DNA from: Pseudonocardia sp. EC080619-01
GTDB lineage: Bacteria > Actinomycetota > Actinomycetes > Mycobacteriales > Pseudonocardiaceae
Assembly (NCBI RefSeq): GCF_001420995.1
Contig: NZ_CP012184.1
Coordinates: 3,394,501-3,458,500, forward strand
Length of the DNA stretch: 64,000 nucleotides
Direction of reading: 5' to 3'
The position numbers and the translations under genes were made by a program. Within the stretch, counting starts at the first letter, position 1, and each line of letters starts with the position of its first letter. Under the pieces are notes generated by a model, which searched no databases, was not told the origin of the DNA, and worked only from the letters and a program-made list of their open reading frames with translations. Of the stretch, positions 54,001-62,644 are shown in pieces.

Positions 54001-55530
54001 GTGACCACCGCCGCCCGCTCCGAGACCACGCCCCCCGGTGCCCCCGCCGAGGGAGGCGGGCCCGCGGACCGGCGTCTCCCGGACGGGTTCCGGGTGCTGC
54101 TCGACCGGCGGACCCGGCGGATCGACGGCGGCGCGGCGCTGCTCGGCGGCGCCCCGCCCCGGCTGGTGCACCTGTCGGCGCGGGCCCGGGAGCTGCTGCC
54201 CCCGCCGGGCGGGATCCTGGAGGTCGCCTCGCCGACGCACCGGGCGCTCGCCCGGACCCTGCTCGACGCGGGTCTCGCCCACCCCGTCGCCGGGGCCGGC
54301 CCGGCGTCCGGGGGGCACACGGCGGCCGCGGTGACCGTCGTCGTCCCCGTGAAGGACCGGCCGCTGGACCGGTTGCTCGCCGCGCTCGGTCCGGTCGGTG
54401 CAGGTCCGGGGGCACCCGGCGGGCTGGTCGTCGTCGACGACGGGTCGACGGAGCCCGGTCCGCTGCGGCGCGACGTCGAGGCCGCGGGCGGGCGGGTCGT
54501 CCGGCACGCCACGCCGCAGGGCCCCGCCGCCGCCCGCAACGCCGGCCTCGCGGCGGCCCGCACCCCGTTCGTCGTGTTCGTCGACTCCGACGTCGTCCCC
54601 GAGCCGGGCTGGCTGGAACCGCTGCTCGCGCACCTGGCCGATCCCGCGGTCGGGCTCGTCGCCCCGCGGATCGTCGCGCTCGACCCCGAGCGCGGCTCCG
54701 GCCTGCGCGGGACGGTCGGGCGCTACGAGGCCGTCCGGTCGTCGCTGGACCTGGGGCCGGACCCGGCGCTGGTCGTGCCCCGCTCGCGGGTCGCCTACGT
54801 GCCGAGCGCGGCGATGCTCGTGCGGGCCGAGGCGGTCGCGGGTGCCGGTGGGGCGTTCGATCCGGACATGCACGTCGCCGAGGACGTCGACCTGGTGCTG
54901 CGGCTGCACCGCGCGGGCTGGGCGATGCGCTTCGAACCGCAGTCACGGGTCGCCCACGACCACCGCACGCGTCCGGGGGAGTGGCTGCGCCGCAAGGCCT
55001 TCTACGGCACCGGCGCGGCCCCGCTGGCGCAGCGGCACCCGGGCGCGGTCCCGCCGGTGGTGCTCTCGCCCTGGACGGCCGCGGTGTGCCTGCTGCTGCT
55101 CGCCCAGCGTCGCGGGGCGACGGCCGTCGCGGGCGTCGTGACGGTGCTGGCCACCGAGCGGCTGTCCCGGAAGCTGACCCGGCTGGACCTTCCGCGGCGC
55201 AGCGCCGCCCGGCTCACCGGGCTCGGGCTGTGGGCCGCGCTGGCGCAGACGGCGTCGGCGCTGACCCGGCACTTCTGGCCGGTCGCCGCGCTCGCGCTGC
55301 CGTTCTCGGCGCGCGCCCGCCGGGCCGTGGCGGTGGCGGCACTGGCGGAGGGCGTCGCGGACTGGTGGACGCACCGTGACCGCGACCCGCGCGTGCGGGT
55401 GCCGTTCGCCCTGCACCTGGTCGCACACCGGCTCGACGACCTGGCCTACGGGGCCGGTCTCTGGTGGGGCGCGTGGCGCAGGCGGACCACCGCTCCGCTG
55501 CGCCCGGCGGGCCCCGGCTCCCGCCGATGA
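54001..55530 (+). CDS. mftF: Mycofactocin glycosyltransferase
   Basis: A 509-residue family 2 glycosyltransferase. The GT-A core starts near residue 110 (TVVVPVKDRPLDRLLAAL, VVVDDGSTEPGP, PAAARNAGLAAARTPFVVFVDSDV, and EDVDLVLRLHRAGW). Two hydrophobic segments near residues 360 and 410-440 suggest membrane association. MftF adds the beta-1,4-glucose chain to premycofactocin. The GTG at 54001 is in frame with longer possibilities upstream. Its divergent neighbour is the phosphatase-like gene. Confidence 0.93.
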   Translation: MTTAARSETTPPGAPAEGGGPADRRLPDGFRVLLDRRTRRIDGGAALLGGAPPRLVHLSARARELLPPPGGILEVASPTHRALARTLLDAGLAHPVAGAGPASGGHTAAAVTVVVPVKDRPLDRLLAALGPVGAGPGAPGGLVVVDDGSTEPGPLRRDVEAAGGRVVRHATPQGPAAARNAGLAAARTPFVVFVDSDVVPEPGWLEPLLAHLADPAVGLVAPRIVALDPERGSGLRGTVGRYEAVRSSLDLGPDPALVVPRSRVAYVPSAAMLVRAEAVAGAGGAFDPDMHVAEDVDLVLRLHRAGWAMRFEPQSRVAHDHRTRPGEWLRRKAFYGTGAAPLAQRHPGAVPPVVLSPWTAAVCLLLLAQRRGATAVAGVVTVLATERLSRKLTRLDLPRRSAARLTGLGLWAALAQTASALTRHFWPVAALALPFSARARRAVAVAALAEGVADWWTHRDRDPRVRVPFALHLVAHRLDDLAYGAGLWWGAWRRRTTAPLRPAGPGSRR

Positions 55531-55554
55531 GGCCCCGGCTTCCGGGGCGGTGAC

Positions 55555-55573
55555 CTAGGTTAGGCTGACCTGA
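55555..55573. promoter_or_regulatory. IdeR/DtxR-like iron box between mftF and the cox operon
   Basis: CTAGGTTAGGCTGACCTGA matches 16 of 19 positions of the iron-box palindrome, better than the siderophore-locus site at 10125. It is 25 bases after the mftF stop and 350 bases before coxS. Confidence 0.6.
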
Positions 55574-55617
55574 CTCGTCAAGACCGGACCACTCCGTCCG
55601 GGTTGGTCTGAACGAGT
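55573..55617. terminator. Long hairpin after mftF
   Basis: Nested arms ACTCGT/ACGAGT, AGACC/GGTCT and GGAC/GTCC pair between 55573 and 55617, followed by GATTTGTGTTGTG. It probably ends mftF transcription, though its overlap with the iron box allows an attenuation role. Confidence 0.5.
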
Positions 55618-55921
55618 GATTTGTGTTGTGTCACGGATCCGTGTCTGCGGTCCGTTCCGATGATCCACCCCGCGGTTGCGGACAGCGGCTCCGAGTGGCC
55701 CCGGTCACGCCCCCGACACGCCGCACGGCCGGCCGTCGGGCCCGCTCCGTTCTTCTTGCCACCCAGGAAGATCGGGAGTGTGATGTGGGCGCTGCCACAC
55801 GACACGGTGTCGGCAGCCAGGCGCGCCACCGTCGGTCGCGACCGCAGCGGCGCACCTCGAACGAAGTCCCCGGTAGACCCCGCGCGGCCCAGTGCGGGTC
55901 GCGTACGAGGAGTGAGAGTTC
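55618..55921. other. Gene-free leader before coxS
   Basis: About 300 bases with no convincing gene on either strand. It holds the 12-base perfect palindrome CACGGATCCGTG (55632-55643), which may be an operator. No known riboswitch pattern was recognised. GAGGAG, a likely ribosome-binding site, is close to the coxS start. Confidence 0.4.
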
Positions 55922-56440
55922 ATGACAGAGGTCCGGGTCACCGTCGACGGCGTGAACTACGCCGACGACGTCGAGCCCCGCATGTTGCTCGCGCAGTACC
56001 TGAGGGAGACGCTGGGCAAGACGGGGACGCTGATCGGCTGCGACACCAGCAACTGTGGTGCCTGCACCGTCCATCTGAACGGGCAGAGCGTGAAGTCCTG
56101 TTCGGTCCTCGCCGTCCAGGCCGACGGCAGCGAGGTCACCACCATCGAGGGCCTCGCCCGGGACGGGAACCTGCACCCGGTGCAGGAGGCGTTCCGCGAG
56201 TGCCACGGCCTGCAGTGCGGCTACTGCACGCCGGGAATGATCATGGCCGCGGTGGACCTGCTCGGGGACAACCCCGACCCGTCCGAGGACGAGGTCCGTG
56301 AGGGCATCGAGGGCAACCTCTGCCGCTGCACGGGCTACCAGAACATCGTGCGGGCGGTGCAGAGCGCGGCGCAGACCATGAAGCCGGGCGCCGCGCAGCC
56401 GGCCGGCCAGAGCGCCGCCCCGGTCGCGGGAGGGAACTGA
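55922..56440 (+). CDS. coxS: Form II CO-dehydrogenase-like small subunit (2 x [2Fe-2S])
   Basis: A 172-residue iron-sulfur subunit. The plant-type cluster is held by CDTSNCGAC with an upstream Gly-Cys segment and SCSVLA; the second cluster by CGYC and CRCTGYQNI. It passes electrons from the molybdenum site of CoxL to FAD in CoxM. The C-terminal 20 residues are an Ala/Gln-rich tail. Order S-L-M is that of form II clusters. Confidence 0.95.
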   Translation: MTEVRVTVDGVNYADDVEPRMLLAQYLRETLGKTGTLIGCDTSNCGACTVHLNGQSVKSCSVLAVQADGSEVTTIEGLARDGNLHPVQEAFRECHGLQCGYCTPGMIMAAVDLLGDNPDPSEDEVREGIEGNLCRCTGYQNIVRAVQSAAQTMKPGAAQPAGQSAAPVAGGN

Positions 56441-56441
56441 G

Positions 56442-58925
56442 TTGACGCCGACCGCCGAACCCACCACCACCGGCGAGATCGGCAGGGCCCGGGTCCGCAA
56501 GGAGGACCAGCGCCTGATCACCGGCCGGTCCCGCTATACCGACTCGATCACCCCGCCGGGGACCGTGCACATCGCCGTCGTCCGCTCGACGATCGCGCGC
56601 GCCACGATCACCTCCATCGACAAGTCCGAGGCCGAGAAGGCCCCGGGCGTCTTCGGCGTCTACACCGCGGCCGACCTGGGTGCCGAGGAGGTCGGCATGC
56701 CCTGCGCATGGCCGATCACCCCGGACCAGAAGGCCCCGCAGCGTCCCGTGCTCGCCGTCGGGCGGGTCAACTTCTCGGGTGAGGGCGTGGCCGTCGTCGT
56801 CGCACGGTCGGCCGCCGCGGCGCGGGACGCCGCCGAGCTCGTCGAGATCGACTACGAGCCGCTCGACCCGGTCCTCGACATGGAGGCCGCCGCCCAGGAC
56901 GGCGCGGAGCTGGTGCACCCGGACCTCGGCACCAACGTCTCCGCCACCTGGGTCTTCGACTCCGGCGAGGTCGGCACCGGTGCGAGCGTCACCGATGCGA
57001 TCACGACCGCCGAGGCCGACGACGACCAGATCGTCGTCCGCCGCCGGTTCCGCCAGCAGCGGCTCATCCCGGCGTTCATGGAGCCCCGCTCCTGCGTCGT
57101 GGACCCGACCGGCGAGCAGCTGACCATCTGGGCCGCGACCCAGGTACCGCACATCCTCCGCACCATGACCACGGTGACCCTCGGGGTCCCCGAGTCGAAG
57201 CTGCGCGTGATCGCCCCGGACGTCGGCGGCGGTTTCGGCGGCAAGATCGGTGTGCTGCCCGAGGAGATGCTCTGCGTGCTGCTCGCGCAGAAGCTGAACA
57301 AGCCGGTCAAGTGGACCGAGACCCGCAGCGAGTGCATGCTCACCGCGCACCACGCCCGGGACCAGATCCAGGACCTGGTGATGACCGCCAAGAAGGACGG
57401 CACCATCACCGGCTTCGACGTCCACCTCTACGCCGACATGGGCGCCTACCTGGGCCTGGTCGGGCCCGGTGTGCCGATCCTCGGCGCGTTCATGTTCAAC
57501 GCGATCTACAAGATCCCGGCGCTGCGCTTCACCTGCTCCAACGTCTTCACCAACAAGACGCTCACCGACGCCTACCGCGGCGCCGGCCGTCCGGAGGCCA
57601 CCTTCGGCATCGAGCGGATGATGGACGAGCTCGCCGTCGAGCTCGGCCGGGACCCGATGGAGCTCCGCGAGCAGAACTGGATCAAGCACGAGGAGTTCCC
57701 GTTCGACACCGTCGTGGGCCTGACCTACGACACCGGCAACTACGAGCAGGCCACGCAGCGCGCGATGGCGCTGTTCGACTACGCCGGTCTGCGCCGTGAG
57801 CAGGAGGAGCGGCGCAAGTCGGGCGACCCGGTGCAGCTGGGCATCGGCATCTCGACCTTCACCGAGATGTGCGGCCTCGCGCCGTCGCGCGTGCTCGGCT
57901 CGCTGGACTACGGCGCCGGCGGCTGGGAGGCCGCGAGCATCCGGATGCTGGCCACCGGCAAGGTCGAGGTCACCACCGGTGCCTCCGCCCACGGCCAGGG
58001 CCACGAGACGGCGTTCTCCCAGATCGTCGCGGACAAGCTGGGCGTCGGGTTCGACGACGTCGAGATCCTGCACGGGGACACCCAGGTCGCGCCGAAGGGC
58101 CTCGACACCTACGGCTCGCGCTCGCTGGTCGTCGGCGGTGTCGCGATCGTCAACGCGGCCGACAAGGTCATCGAGAAGGCCCGGAAGATCGCCGCGCACC
58201 TGCTCGAGGCGTCCGAGGACGACCTCGAGTTCGCGAACGGCCAGTTCACGGTCAAGGGCACCGACAAGGGCAAGGCCATCCAGGAGATCGCGTTCGCCAC
58301 CTTCATGGCGCACGACTACCCGGAGGGCATGGAGCCGTCGCTGGACTCGGACGCCGTGTTCGACCCGGAGAACTTCTCCTTCCCGCACGGCACGCACCTG
58401 TGCGCCATGGAGGTCGACACCGACACCGGCCGGGTCACCCTGCGCAAGTACGTCTGCGTCGACGACATCGGGAACGTCATCAACCCGCTGATCGTCGAGG
58501 GCCAGGTGCACGGCGGCCTCGCCCAGGGCATCGCGCAGGCGCTGTTCGAGGAGGCGAACTACGACGACCAGGGCACCCTGGTGAACGCCACGTTCGTCGA
58601 CTACACGCTGCCGTCGGCGGCGGACCTGCCGAGCTTCACCACCGAGACGGTGTCGACCCCGTCGACCACCAACCCGCTCGGTGTGAAGGGCGTCGGGGAG
58701 GCGGGCACCATCGCCTCCACCCCGGCGATCGTCAACGGCGTGCTCGACGCGATCCGGCACCTCGGTGTGGACGAGATCGAGATGCCGACGACGTCGCAGC
58801 GGGTCTGGCGCGCGCTGCAGGTCGCGAAGGGCCACGCGGCCCAGGAGACCCCGAGCGACACCCACTCGCCGGGTGCCGGCCTGGGTTCGATCGACCCGAA
58901 CAACCCCAAGGGAGAGGTCCAGTGA
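56442..58925 (+). CDS. coxL: Form II CO-dehydrogenase-like large (molybdopterin) subunit
   Basis: An 827-residue xanthine-oxidase-family subunit starting at TTG 56442 behind GGGAGG. The active-site loop is AYRGAGR (near 57571-57592), the form II sequence; the true CO oxidisers of form I have AYXCSFR. GGGFGGKIG and GVGEAGT, with the catalytic Glu, are present. Form II enzymes act on poorly known substrates, such as aldehydes or N-heterocycles, so CO oxidation should not be assumed. Confidence 0.95.
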   Translation: MTPTAEPTTTGEIGRARVRKEDQRLITGRSRYTDSITPPGTVHIAVVRSTIARATITSIDKSEAEKAPGVFGVYTAADLGAEEVGMPCAWPITPDQKAPQRPVLAVGRVNFSGEGVAVVVARSAAAARDAAELVEIDYEPLDPVLDMEAAAQDGAELVHPDLGTNVSATWVFDSGEVGTGASVTDAITTAEADDDQIVVRRRFRQQRLIPAFMEPRSCVVDPTGEQLTIWAATQVPHILRTMTTVTLGVPESKLRVIAPDVGGGFGGKIGVLPEEMLCVLLAQKLNKPVKWTETRSECMLTAHHARDQIQDLVMTAKKDGTITGFDVHLYADMGAYLGLVGPGVPILGAFMFNAIYKIPALRFTCSNVFTNKTLTDAYRGAGRPEATFGIERMMDELAVELGRDPMELREQNWIKHEEFPFDTVVGLTYDTGNYEQATQRAMALFDYAGLRREQEERRKSGDPVQLGIGISTFTEMCGLAPSRVLGSLDYGAGGWEAASIRMLATGKVEVTTGASAHGQGHETAFSQIVADKLGVGFDDVEILHGDTQVAPKGLDTYGSRSLVVGGVAIVNAADKVIEKARKIAAHLLEASEDDLEFANGQFTVKGTDKGKAIQEIAFATFMAHDYPEGMEPSLDSDAVFDPENFSFPHGTHLCAMEVDTDTGRVTLRKYVCVDDIGNVINPLIVEGQVHGGLAQGIAQALFEEANYDDQGTLVNATFVDYTLPSAADLPSFTTETVSTPSTTNPLGVKGVGEAGTIASTPAIVNGVLDAIRHLGVDEIEMPTTSQRVWRALQVAKGHAAQETPSDTHSPGAGLGSIDPNNPKGEVQ

Positions 58926-59773
58926 TCCCGGCGAAGTTCGACTACGTCCGGCCCGGCTCCGTCGAGGAGGCCGTGACCGCGCTGCAGCAGGCCGGCGAGG
59001 ACGCCAAGATCCTGGCCGGCGGGCAGAGCCTGCTGCCGGTCCTGCGGCTGCGGATGGCGGCGCCGTCCACGGTCGTCGACCTCGGCGGGATCCCCGAGCT
59101 CAAGCGGATCGGCGAGGACGACCAGTACGTCATGGTCGGCGCGATGGCCACGCACCACGAGGTCATGCGCAACGACCTGGTCAAGAAGCACGTCGAGCTG
59201 ATCTCGCAGGCCACCGAGACGGTCGCGGACCCGCAGGTCCGGCACCGCGGCACGCTGGGCGGCGCGCTCGCGCACGCCGACCCGGCGGGTGACCTGGGTG
59301 CCGCGGCGCTCGCCCTGGACGCCGAGTTCGTCATCCTCGGGCAGGGCGGGACCCGGCTGGTGCCTGCCACGGAGTTCTTCCAGGACTACTTCACCACCGC
59401 GATCGGCGAGGGCGAGATCCTCACCATGATCCGGTTCCCGAAGTACACCGGCTGGAAGACGCACTACGAGAAGTTCAACCGGGTCGCGCAGGCGTGGTCG
59501 ATGGTGGCCGTCGCCGTCGCGCTCAAGGTGGACGGCGGCACCATCTCGGAGGCCCGGGTGGGCCTGACGAACATGGGCAACGTCCCGATCCGGGCGACCG
59601 GTGTCGAGCGGGCGCTGGTGGGGCAGGCGGCAGGTCCGGACGTCGCGAAGGCGGCAGCCGGACACGCCACCGAGGGCACCTCCGCTCCGAGTGACGCGGA
59701 CGCCGCGGCCGACTACCGTGAGCACCTGGCGAAGGTGCTCACCGGGCGGGCCGTGCTGGCCGCCGCCGGCTGA
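58922..59773 (+). CDS. coxM: Form II CO-dehydrogenase-like medium (FAD) subunit
   Basis: A 283-residue flavoprotein of the PCMH family. FAD-binding segments are KILAGGQSLLPVLRLR and HRGTLGGALAHADPAGD. The GTG at 58922 overlaps the coxL stop. A strong hairpin follows the gene. Confidence 0.94.
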   Translation: MIPAKFDYVRPGSVEEAVTALQQAGEDAKILAGGQSLLPVLRLRMAAPSTVVDLGGIPELKRIGEDDQYVMVGAMATHHEVMRNDLVKKHVELISQATETVADPQVRHRGTLGGALAHADPAGDLGAAALALDAEFVILGQGGTRLVPATEFFQDYFTTAIGEGEILTMIRFPKYTGWKTHYEKFNRVAQAWSMVAVAVALKVDGGTISEARVGLTNMGNVPIRATGVERALVGQAAGPDVAKAAAGHATEGTSAPSDADAAADYREHLAKVLTGRAVLAAAG

Positions 59774-59793
59774 GGACCGACGAAGCTCGGGAA

Positions 59794-59829
59794 GGGGCGC
59801 CTGTCCGGGACCTCCCGGACGGGCGCCCC
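59794..59829 (+). terminator. Hairpin between coxM and coxG
   Basis: GGGGCGCCTGTCCGGG and CCCGGACGGGCGCCCC pair at 15 of 16 positions around a 4-base loop and are followed by TGTCGTTTCCC. It may end or attenuate the coxSLM transcript before coxG. Confidence 0.65.
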
Positions 59830-59865
59830 TGTCGTTTCCCGCCTGACTGGAGGCAGTGAGAGAAG

Positions 59866-60585
59866 ATGCAGCTGGAGAACAAGTTCACGATCGCGGCGCC
59901 GATCGAGGACGCCTGGAAGGCGCTCAACGACCCGGAGCTCATCGCGCCGTGCTTCCCGGGGGCCACCCTCACCGAGTACGAGGGTGACTCGTTCCAGGGC
60001 ACGGTGAAGGTCAAGCTCGGCCCGATCTCGTTGACCTACAAGGGCAAGGGCACCTACGTCGAGCGCGACGACGCCAACCACAAGGTCGTCATCGACGCGT
60101 CCGGCCGCGACGCCCGCGGCAACGGCACCGCGAAGGCGATCGTGACCGGGACGATGGTCGCCGACGGCCCGGACAAGACCTCGGTCACGATGGTCACCGA
60201 CATGACCGTCACCGGCCGGCCGGCGCAGTTCGGCCGCGGGGTCATCTCCGACGTCGCCGACAAGATCATCGGTCAGTTCTCGTCGTGCGTGGCGGACAAG
60301 CTGACCGGCGGCGGCGCGTCGTCGAACGGCGCGGGGCCGAAGCACGCGGCCGACGAGACCGGCCCGATCCCGGCCGTCCCGCCGGGCCCGGGTGAGCAGG
60401 CGAAGGCGGCCTCGCCGGCGCCCGTGGCCCGCCCGCAGAGCAACCCGGTCGAGGCCATCGACCTGCTCGACTCGGCAGGCGCCCCGGTGCTCAAGCGGCT
60501 CGCGCCGGTGCTGGGCGGGCTCGGCCTGCTCGCGCTGATCTTCCTGATCGTCCGGCGGGCCCGTAGCGGCGGCTCGGAGGACTGA
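59866..60585 (+). CDS. coxG: CoxG-like SRPBCC protein with C-terminal membrane anchor
   Basis: A 239-residue protein. Residues 1-145 are the CoxG/SRPBCC fold (NKFTIAAPIEDAWKALNDPELIAPCFPGATL); a Pro/Ala-rich linker of about 60 residues leads to a single membrane helix (GGLGLLALIFLIV) and a short basic tail. CoxG is known to anchor CO dehydrogenase to the membrane and has been shown to move menaquinone to it; a similar role here fits the gene order. Confidence 0.9.
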   Translation: MQLENKFTIAAPIEDAWKALNDPELIAPCFPGATLTEYEGDSFQGTVKVKLGPISLTYKGKGTYVERDDANHKVVIDASGRDARGNGTAKAIVTGTMVADGPDKTSVTMVTDMTVTGRPAQFGRGVISDVADKIIGQFSSCVADKLTGGGASSNGAGPKHAADETGPIPAVPPGPGEQAKAASPAPVARPQSNPVEAIDLLDSAGAPVLKRLAPVLGGLGLLALIFLIVRRARSGGSED

Positions 60586-60603
60586 GTCCTCGCACGCCTC
60601 CGA

Positions 60604-60651
60604 CGACGCACGCGGGCCGGTTCCCCCACGGGGACCGGCCCGCGCTGCGTC
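60604..60651. terminator. Strong hairpin after coxG
   Basis: CGACGCA/TGCGTCG, GCGGGCC/GGCCCGC, CCGG/CCGG and CCCC/GGGG pair in one long stem with a 3-base loop. There is no clear T-run, as is usual at this GC content. Confidence 0.7.
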
Positions 60652-60703
60652 GGTACCCGGGTGTGCGGCTGCGCGGGGCCGGGCGTCCGGGGAGGATGGT
60701 GCG

Positions 60704-61693
60704 GTGCGCGCGGGAACGGGCAACGGACTGACCGACGTGACCGGGCTGCGGGTCGGGCACGCCGCCCTGACCGGGCCGGGCGCCCGGAGCGGCAGCACCG
60801 TGGTGCTCGCGCCGCCCGGCGGGGCGGTGGCCGGGGCGGACGTCCGCGGGGCCGCGCCCGGGACGCGCGAGACCGACCTGCTGCTGCCGACCGCCACCGT
60901 GCAGCGGGTGCACGCGATCACGTTGTCCGGTGGGAGCGCGTTCGGCCTCGACGCGGCGTCCGGTGTGATGGCCCGCCTGGAACGCGACGGCGAGGGCTTC
61001 CCGGTGCCGGGCGCGGTGGTCCCGATCGTCCCGGCGGCGGTGGTCTTCGACCTCGGACGCGGTGGTGACCCGGCCGCCCGGCCGACCGCGGAGACCGGCG
61101 CGGCCGCCTACGACGCCGCCCACGACGGCCCGGTCGGGCAGGGCTCGGTCGGTGCCGGGACGGGGGCCGTGGCGGGTGGCCTGCGCGGCGGGATCGGCAC
61201 GGCGTCCGCGGTCCTCGGCTCCGGCGCGACCGTCGCCGCGCTGGTGGTGCTGAACTCGGCGGGGACGGCGGTGGACCCGGCGACCGGCGTCCCGTTCGGT
61301 GCCCGCTACGGGCTGCCCGGCGAGTTCCCCGGGGCCCCGGCCCCCGCGGACCGTGTCGCCGAGCTGTACGAGGGGCACGTCAACCCGCTCGGCACGGCGA
61401 CCACGCTGGTGGTGCTCGCGACCGACGCCGCACTGGACAAGCCGGGCTGCACCCGGCTCGCGACGATGGCGCACGACGGCCTCGCCCGCTCCATCCATCC
61501 CGTGCACACCCTCCGGGACGGCGACTGCGCGTTCGGCCTGGCGACCGGCACCGGCCCGGCACCCGACGTGGCCGGGACCTTCGAGCTGCAGGCCGCGGCG
61601 GCCGACGTCACGGCGCGGGCCGTCGTGCACGCCCTGCTCGCGGCGGAGGCGGCACCGGACCGGCCGTCGTACTCGTCGCTGGTGGCCGGATGA
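60704..61693 (+). CDS. P1-family peptidase (DmpA/NylC-like N-terminal nucleophile hydrolase)
   Basis: A 329-residue protein with family segments NGLTDVTGLRVGHAALTGPGARSGSTVV, VHAITLSGGSAFGLDAASGV and GSVGAGTGAVAGG. The segment VVLNSAG near residue 185 could hold the Asn-Ser self-cleavage site; this is tentative. Members cleave beta-aminopeptides or cyclic amides. The GTG at 60704 was chosen as it starts the conserved region. Confidence 0.85.
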   Translation: MRAGTGNGLTDVTGLRVGHAALTGPGARSGSTVVLAPPGGAVAGADVRGAAPGTRETDLLLPTATVQRVHAITLSGGSAFGLDAASGVMARLERDGEGFPVPGAVVPIVPAAVVFDLGRGGDPAARPTAETGAAAYDAAHDGPVGQGSVGAGTGAVAGGLRGGIGTASAVLGSGATVAALVVLNSAGTAVDPATGVPFGARYGLPGEFPGAPAPADRVAELYEGHVNPLGTATTLVVLATDAALDKPGCTRLATMAHDGLARSIHPVHTLRDGDCAFGLATGTGPAPDVAGTFELQAAAADVTARAVVHALLAAEAAPDRPSYSSLVAG

Positions 61694-61969
61694 GCGAGCC
61701 CAACCCCTGGCTGGGCCGGCCGCGCCCGGCCCGCCCGGAGCCGGCGCCCGACCCGGACGAGATCCGGCTGGTGGGCGGTGAACGACGTCGTCCGCGGGGT
61801 GCACGTGCGGGCGTTCGACCACGGCTGGACGGTGTCGACCGTCAGCGGCCACATCACGCTGTGCCACACGCTCGCCGAGCTGCTCGACGTCGTCGCGGCA
61901 CCGGAGGACCGGGTGATGCTGCGGGCGACCGCGCTGGCCGCCGCCGACCGGACCGCCGGGGCGTCCTGA
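61690..61969 (+). pseudogene. Small hypothetical gene, probably frameshifted
   Basis: ATG 61690 (overlapping the peptidase stop) gives MSEPNPWLGRPRPARPEPAP and DPDEIRLVGG, after which this frame becomes arginine-rich nonsense. From 61778 another frame gives NDVVRGVHVRAFDHGWTVS and TVSGHITLCHTLAELLDV, which looks like real protein and ends at 61969. One base change near 61775 would join them into a protein of about 92 residues. A sequencing error is as likely as a broken gene. Function unknown. Confidence 0.45.
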
Positions 61970-61994
61970 CGGTCCGCCCCGGCCACGTGCCGGA

Positions 61995-62495
61995 TCAGTC
62001 GTCGTCCCGGTCGTCGTGCCGGTCGTCGTCGTGGCGGTCGTCGCGGTCGACGTCGTGGTCGAGGACGGCGCCGGTCGCGGCGTCGACGTCGACGTCGTGC
62101 TCGGTGCCGCCGTCCCGGATCTCGATCTCCCAGTGGTCGCGGTCGTCGTGCCGGTCGTCGCGGTCGTCGCGGTCGTCGTCGCGGTCGTCGTCGGCGCGGT
62201 CGAACTCGACGTCGGTGACCCGGCCCGCCCCGGCGGCGTCGAGGGCGATGCGCTCCGCGGCCGCACGGTCGACGGCGGCGCCGGCCGGGGCCCGCTCCGC
62301 GGCGGGGACGGGGAGCTCGGGCGGGACGACACCCGTCGTCGGGGCGGGACCACCGGACGACGCCGGGGCGACCGCGGCGACCGGCTGCGCGGTGAGCTCG
62401 GTGGGTCCGCCGTGCCCGAGCGCGAGGGCGGTGCCCCCGCCGACGAGCAGCAGACCGGTGGCGGCGACGGCGGCGACGGTGAGCGGGGTACGCAT
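61995..62495 (-). CDS. PepSY-like secreted protein with Asp/His/Arg repeats
   Basis: A 166-residue protein with a signal or anchor helix (VAAVAATGLLLVGGGTALAL). AAERIALDAAGAGRVTDVEFD and HWEIEIRDGGTEHDVDVDAATGAVL are the two halves of a PepSY domain. Within it and at its end are runs of DDR/DDRH repeats. Acidic-histidine runs may bind metal ions; the DNA there is a GTCGTC-rich repeat that could slip. Confidence 0.75.
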   Translation of the reverse strand: MRTPLTVAAVAATGLLLVGGGTALALGHGGPTELTAQPVAAVAPASSGGPAPTTGVVPPELPVPAAERAPAGAAVDRAAAERIALDAAGAGRVTDVEFDRADDDRDDDRDDRDDRHDDRDHWEIEIRDGGTEHDVDVDAATGAVLDHDVDRDDRHDDDRHDDRDDD

Positions 62496-62593
62496 CGTGG
62501 ATCTTCCTCCGGGACGTTCTCGCTGGTCCGGGGCGGTGTGCCCCGGTGACTGGTGAGAACTCTGCCGACCGGCGCACCAAGAGCGCGCTGTGC

Positions 62594-62618
62594 GATCCCT
62601 AAGGCGTCGTTAGGGATC
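62594..62618. promoter_or_regulatory. Inverted repeat between divergent PepSY and right-edge genes
   Basis: GATCCCTAA-GGCGTCG-TTAGGGATC is a perfect 9-base inverted repeat, 27 bases before the start at 62645. It may be an operator for a regulator of either gene. Confidence 0.45.
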
Positions 62619-62644
62619 TGCGGGTCCGAACTACAGTCGTCCGG

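Noticed and set aside
55578..55829. An 83-codon minus-strand frame in the cox leader
   Set aside because: No ribosome-binding site, no recognisable features, and it covers the hairpin and palindromes.
56442..58925. True (form I) CO dehydrogenase
   Set aside because: The active-site loop is AYRGAGR and gene order is S-L-M, both form II; the form I loop AYXCSFR is absent.
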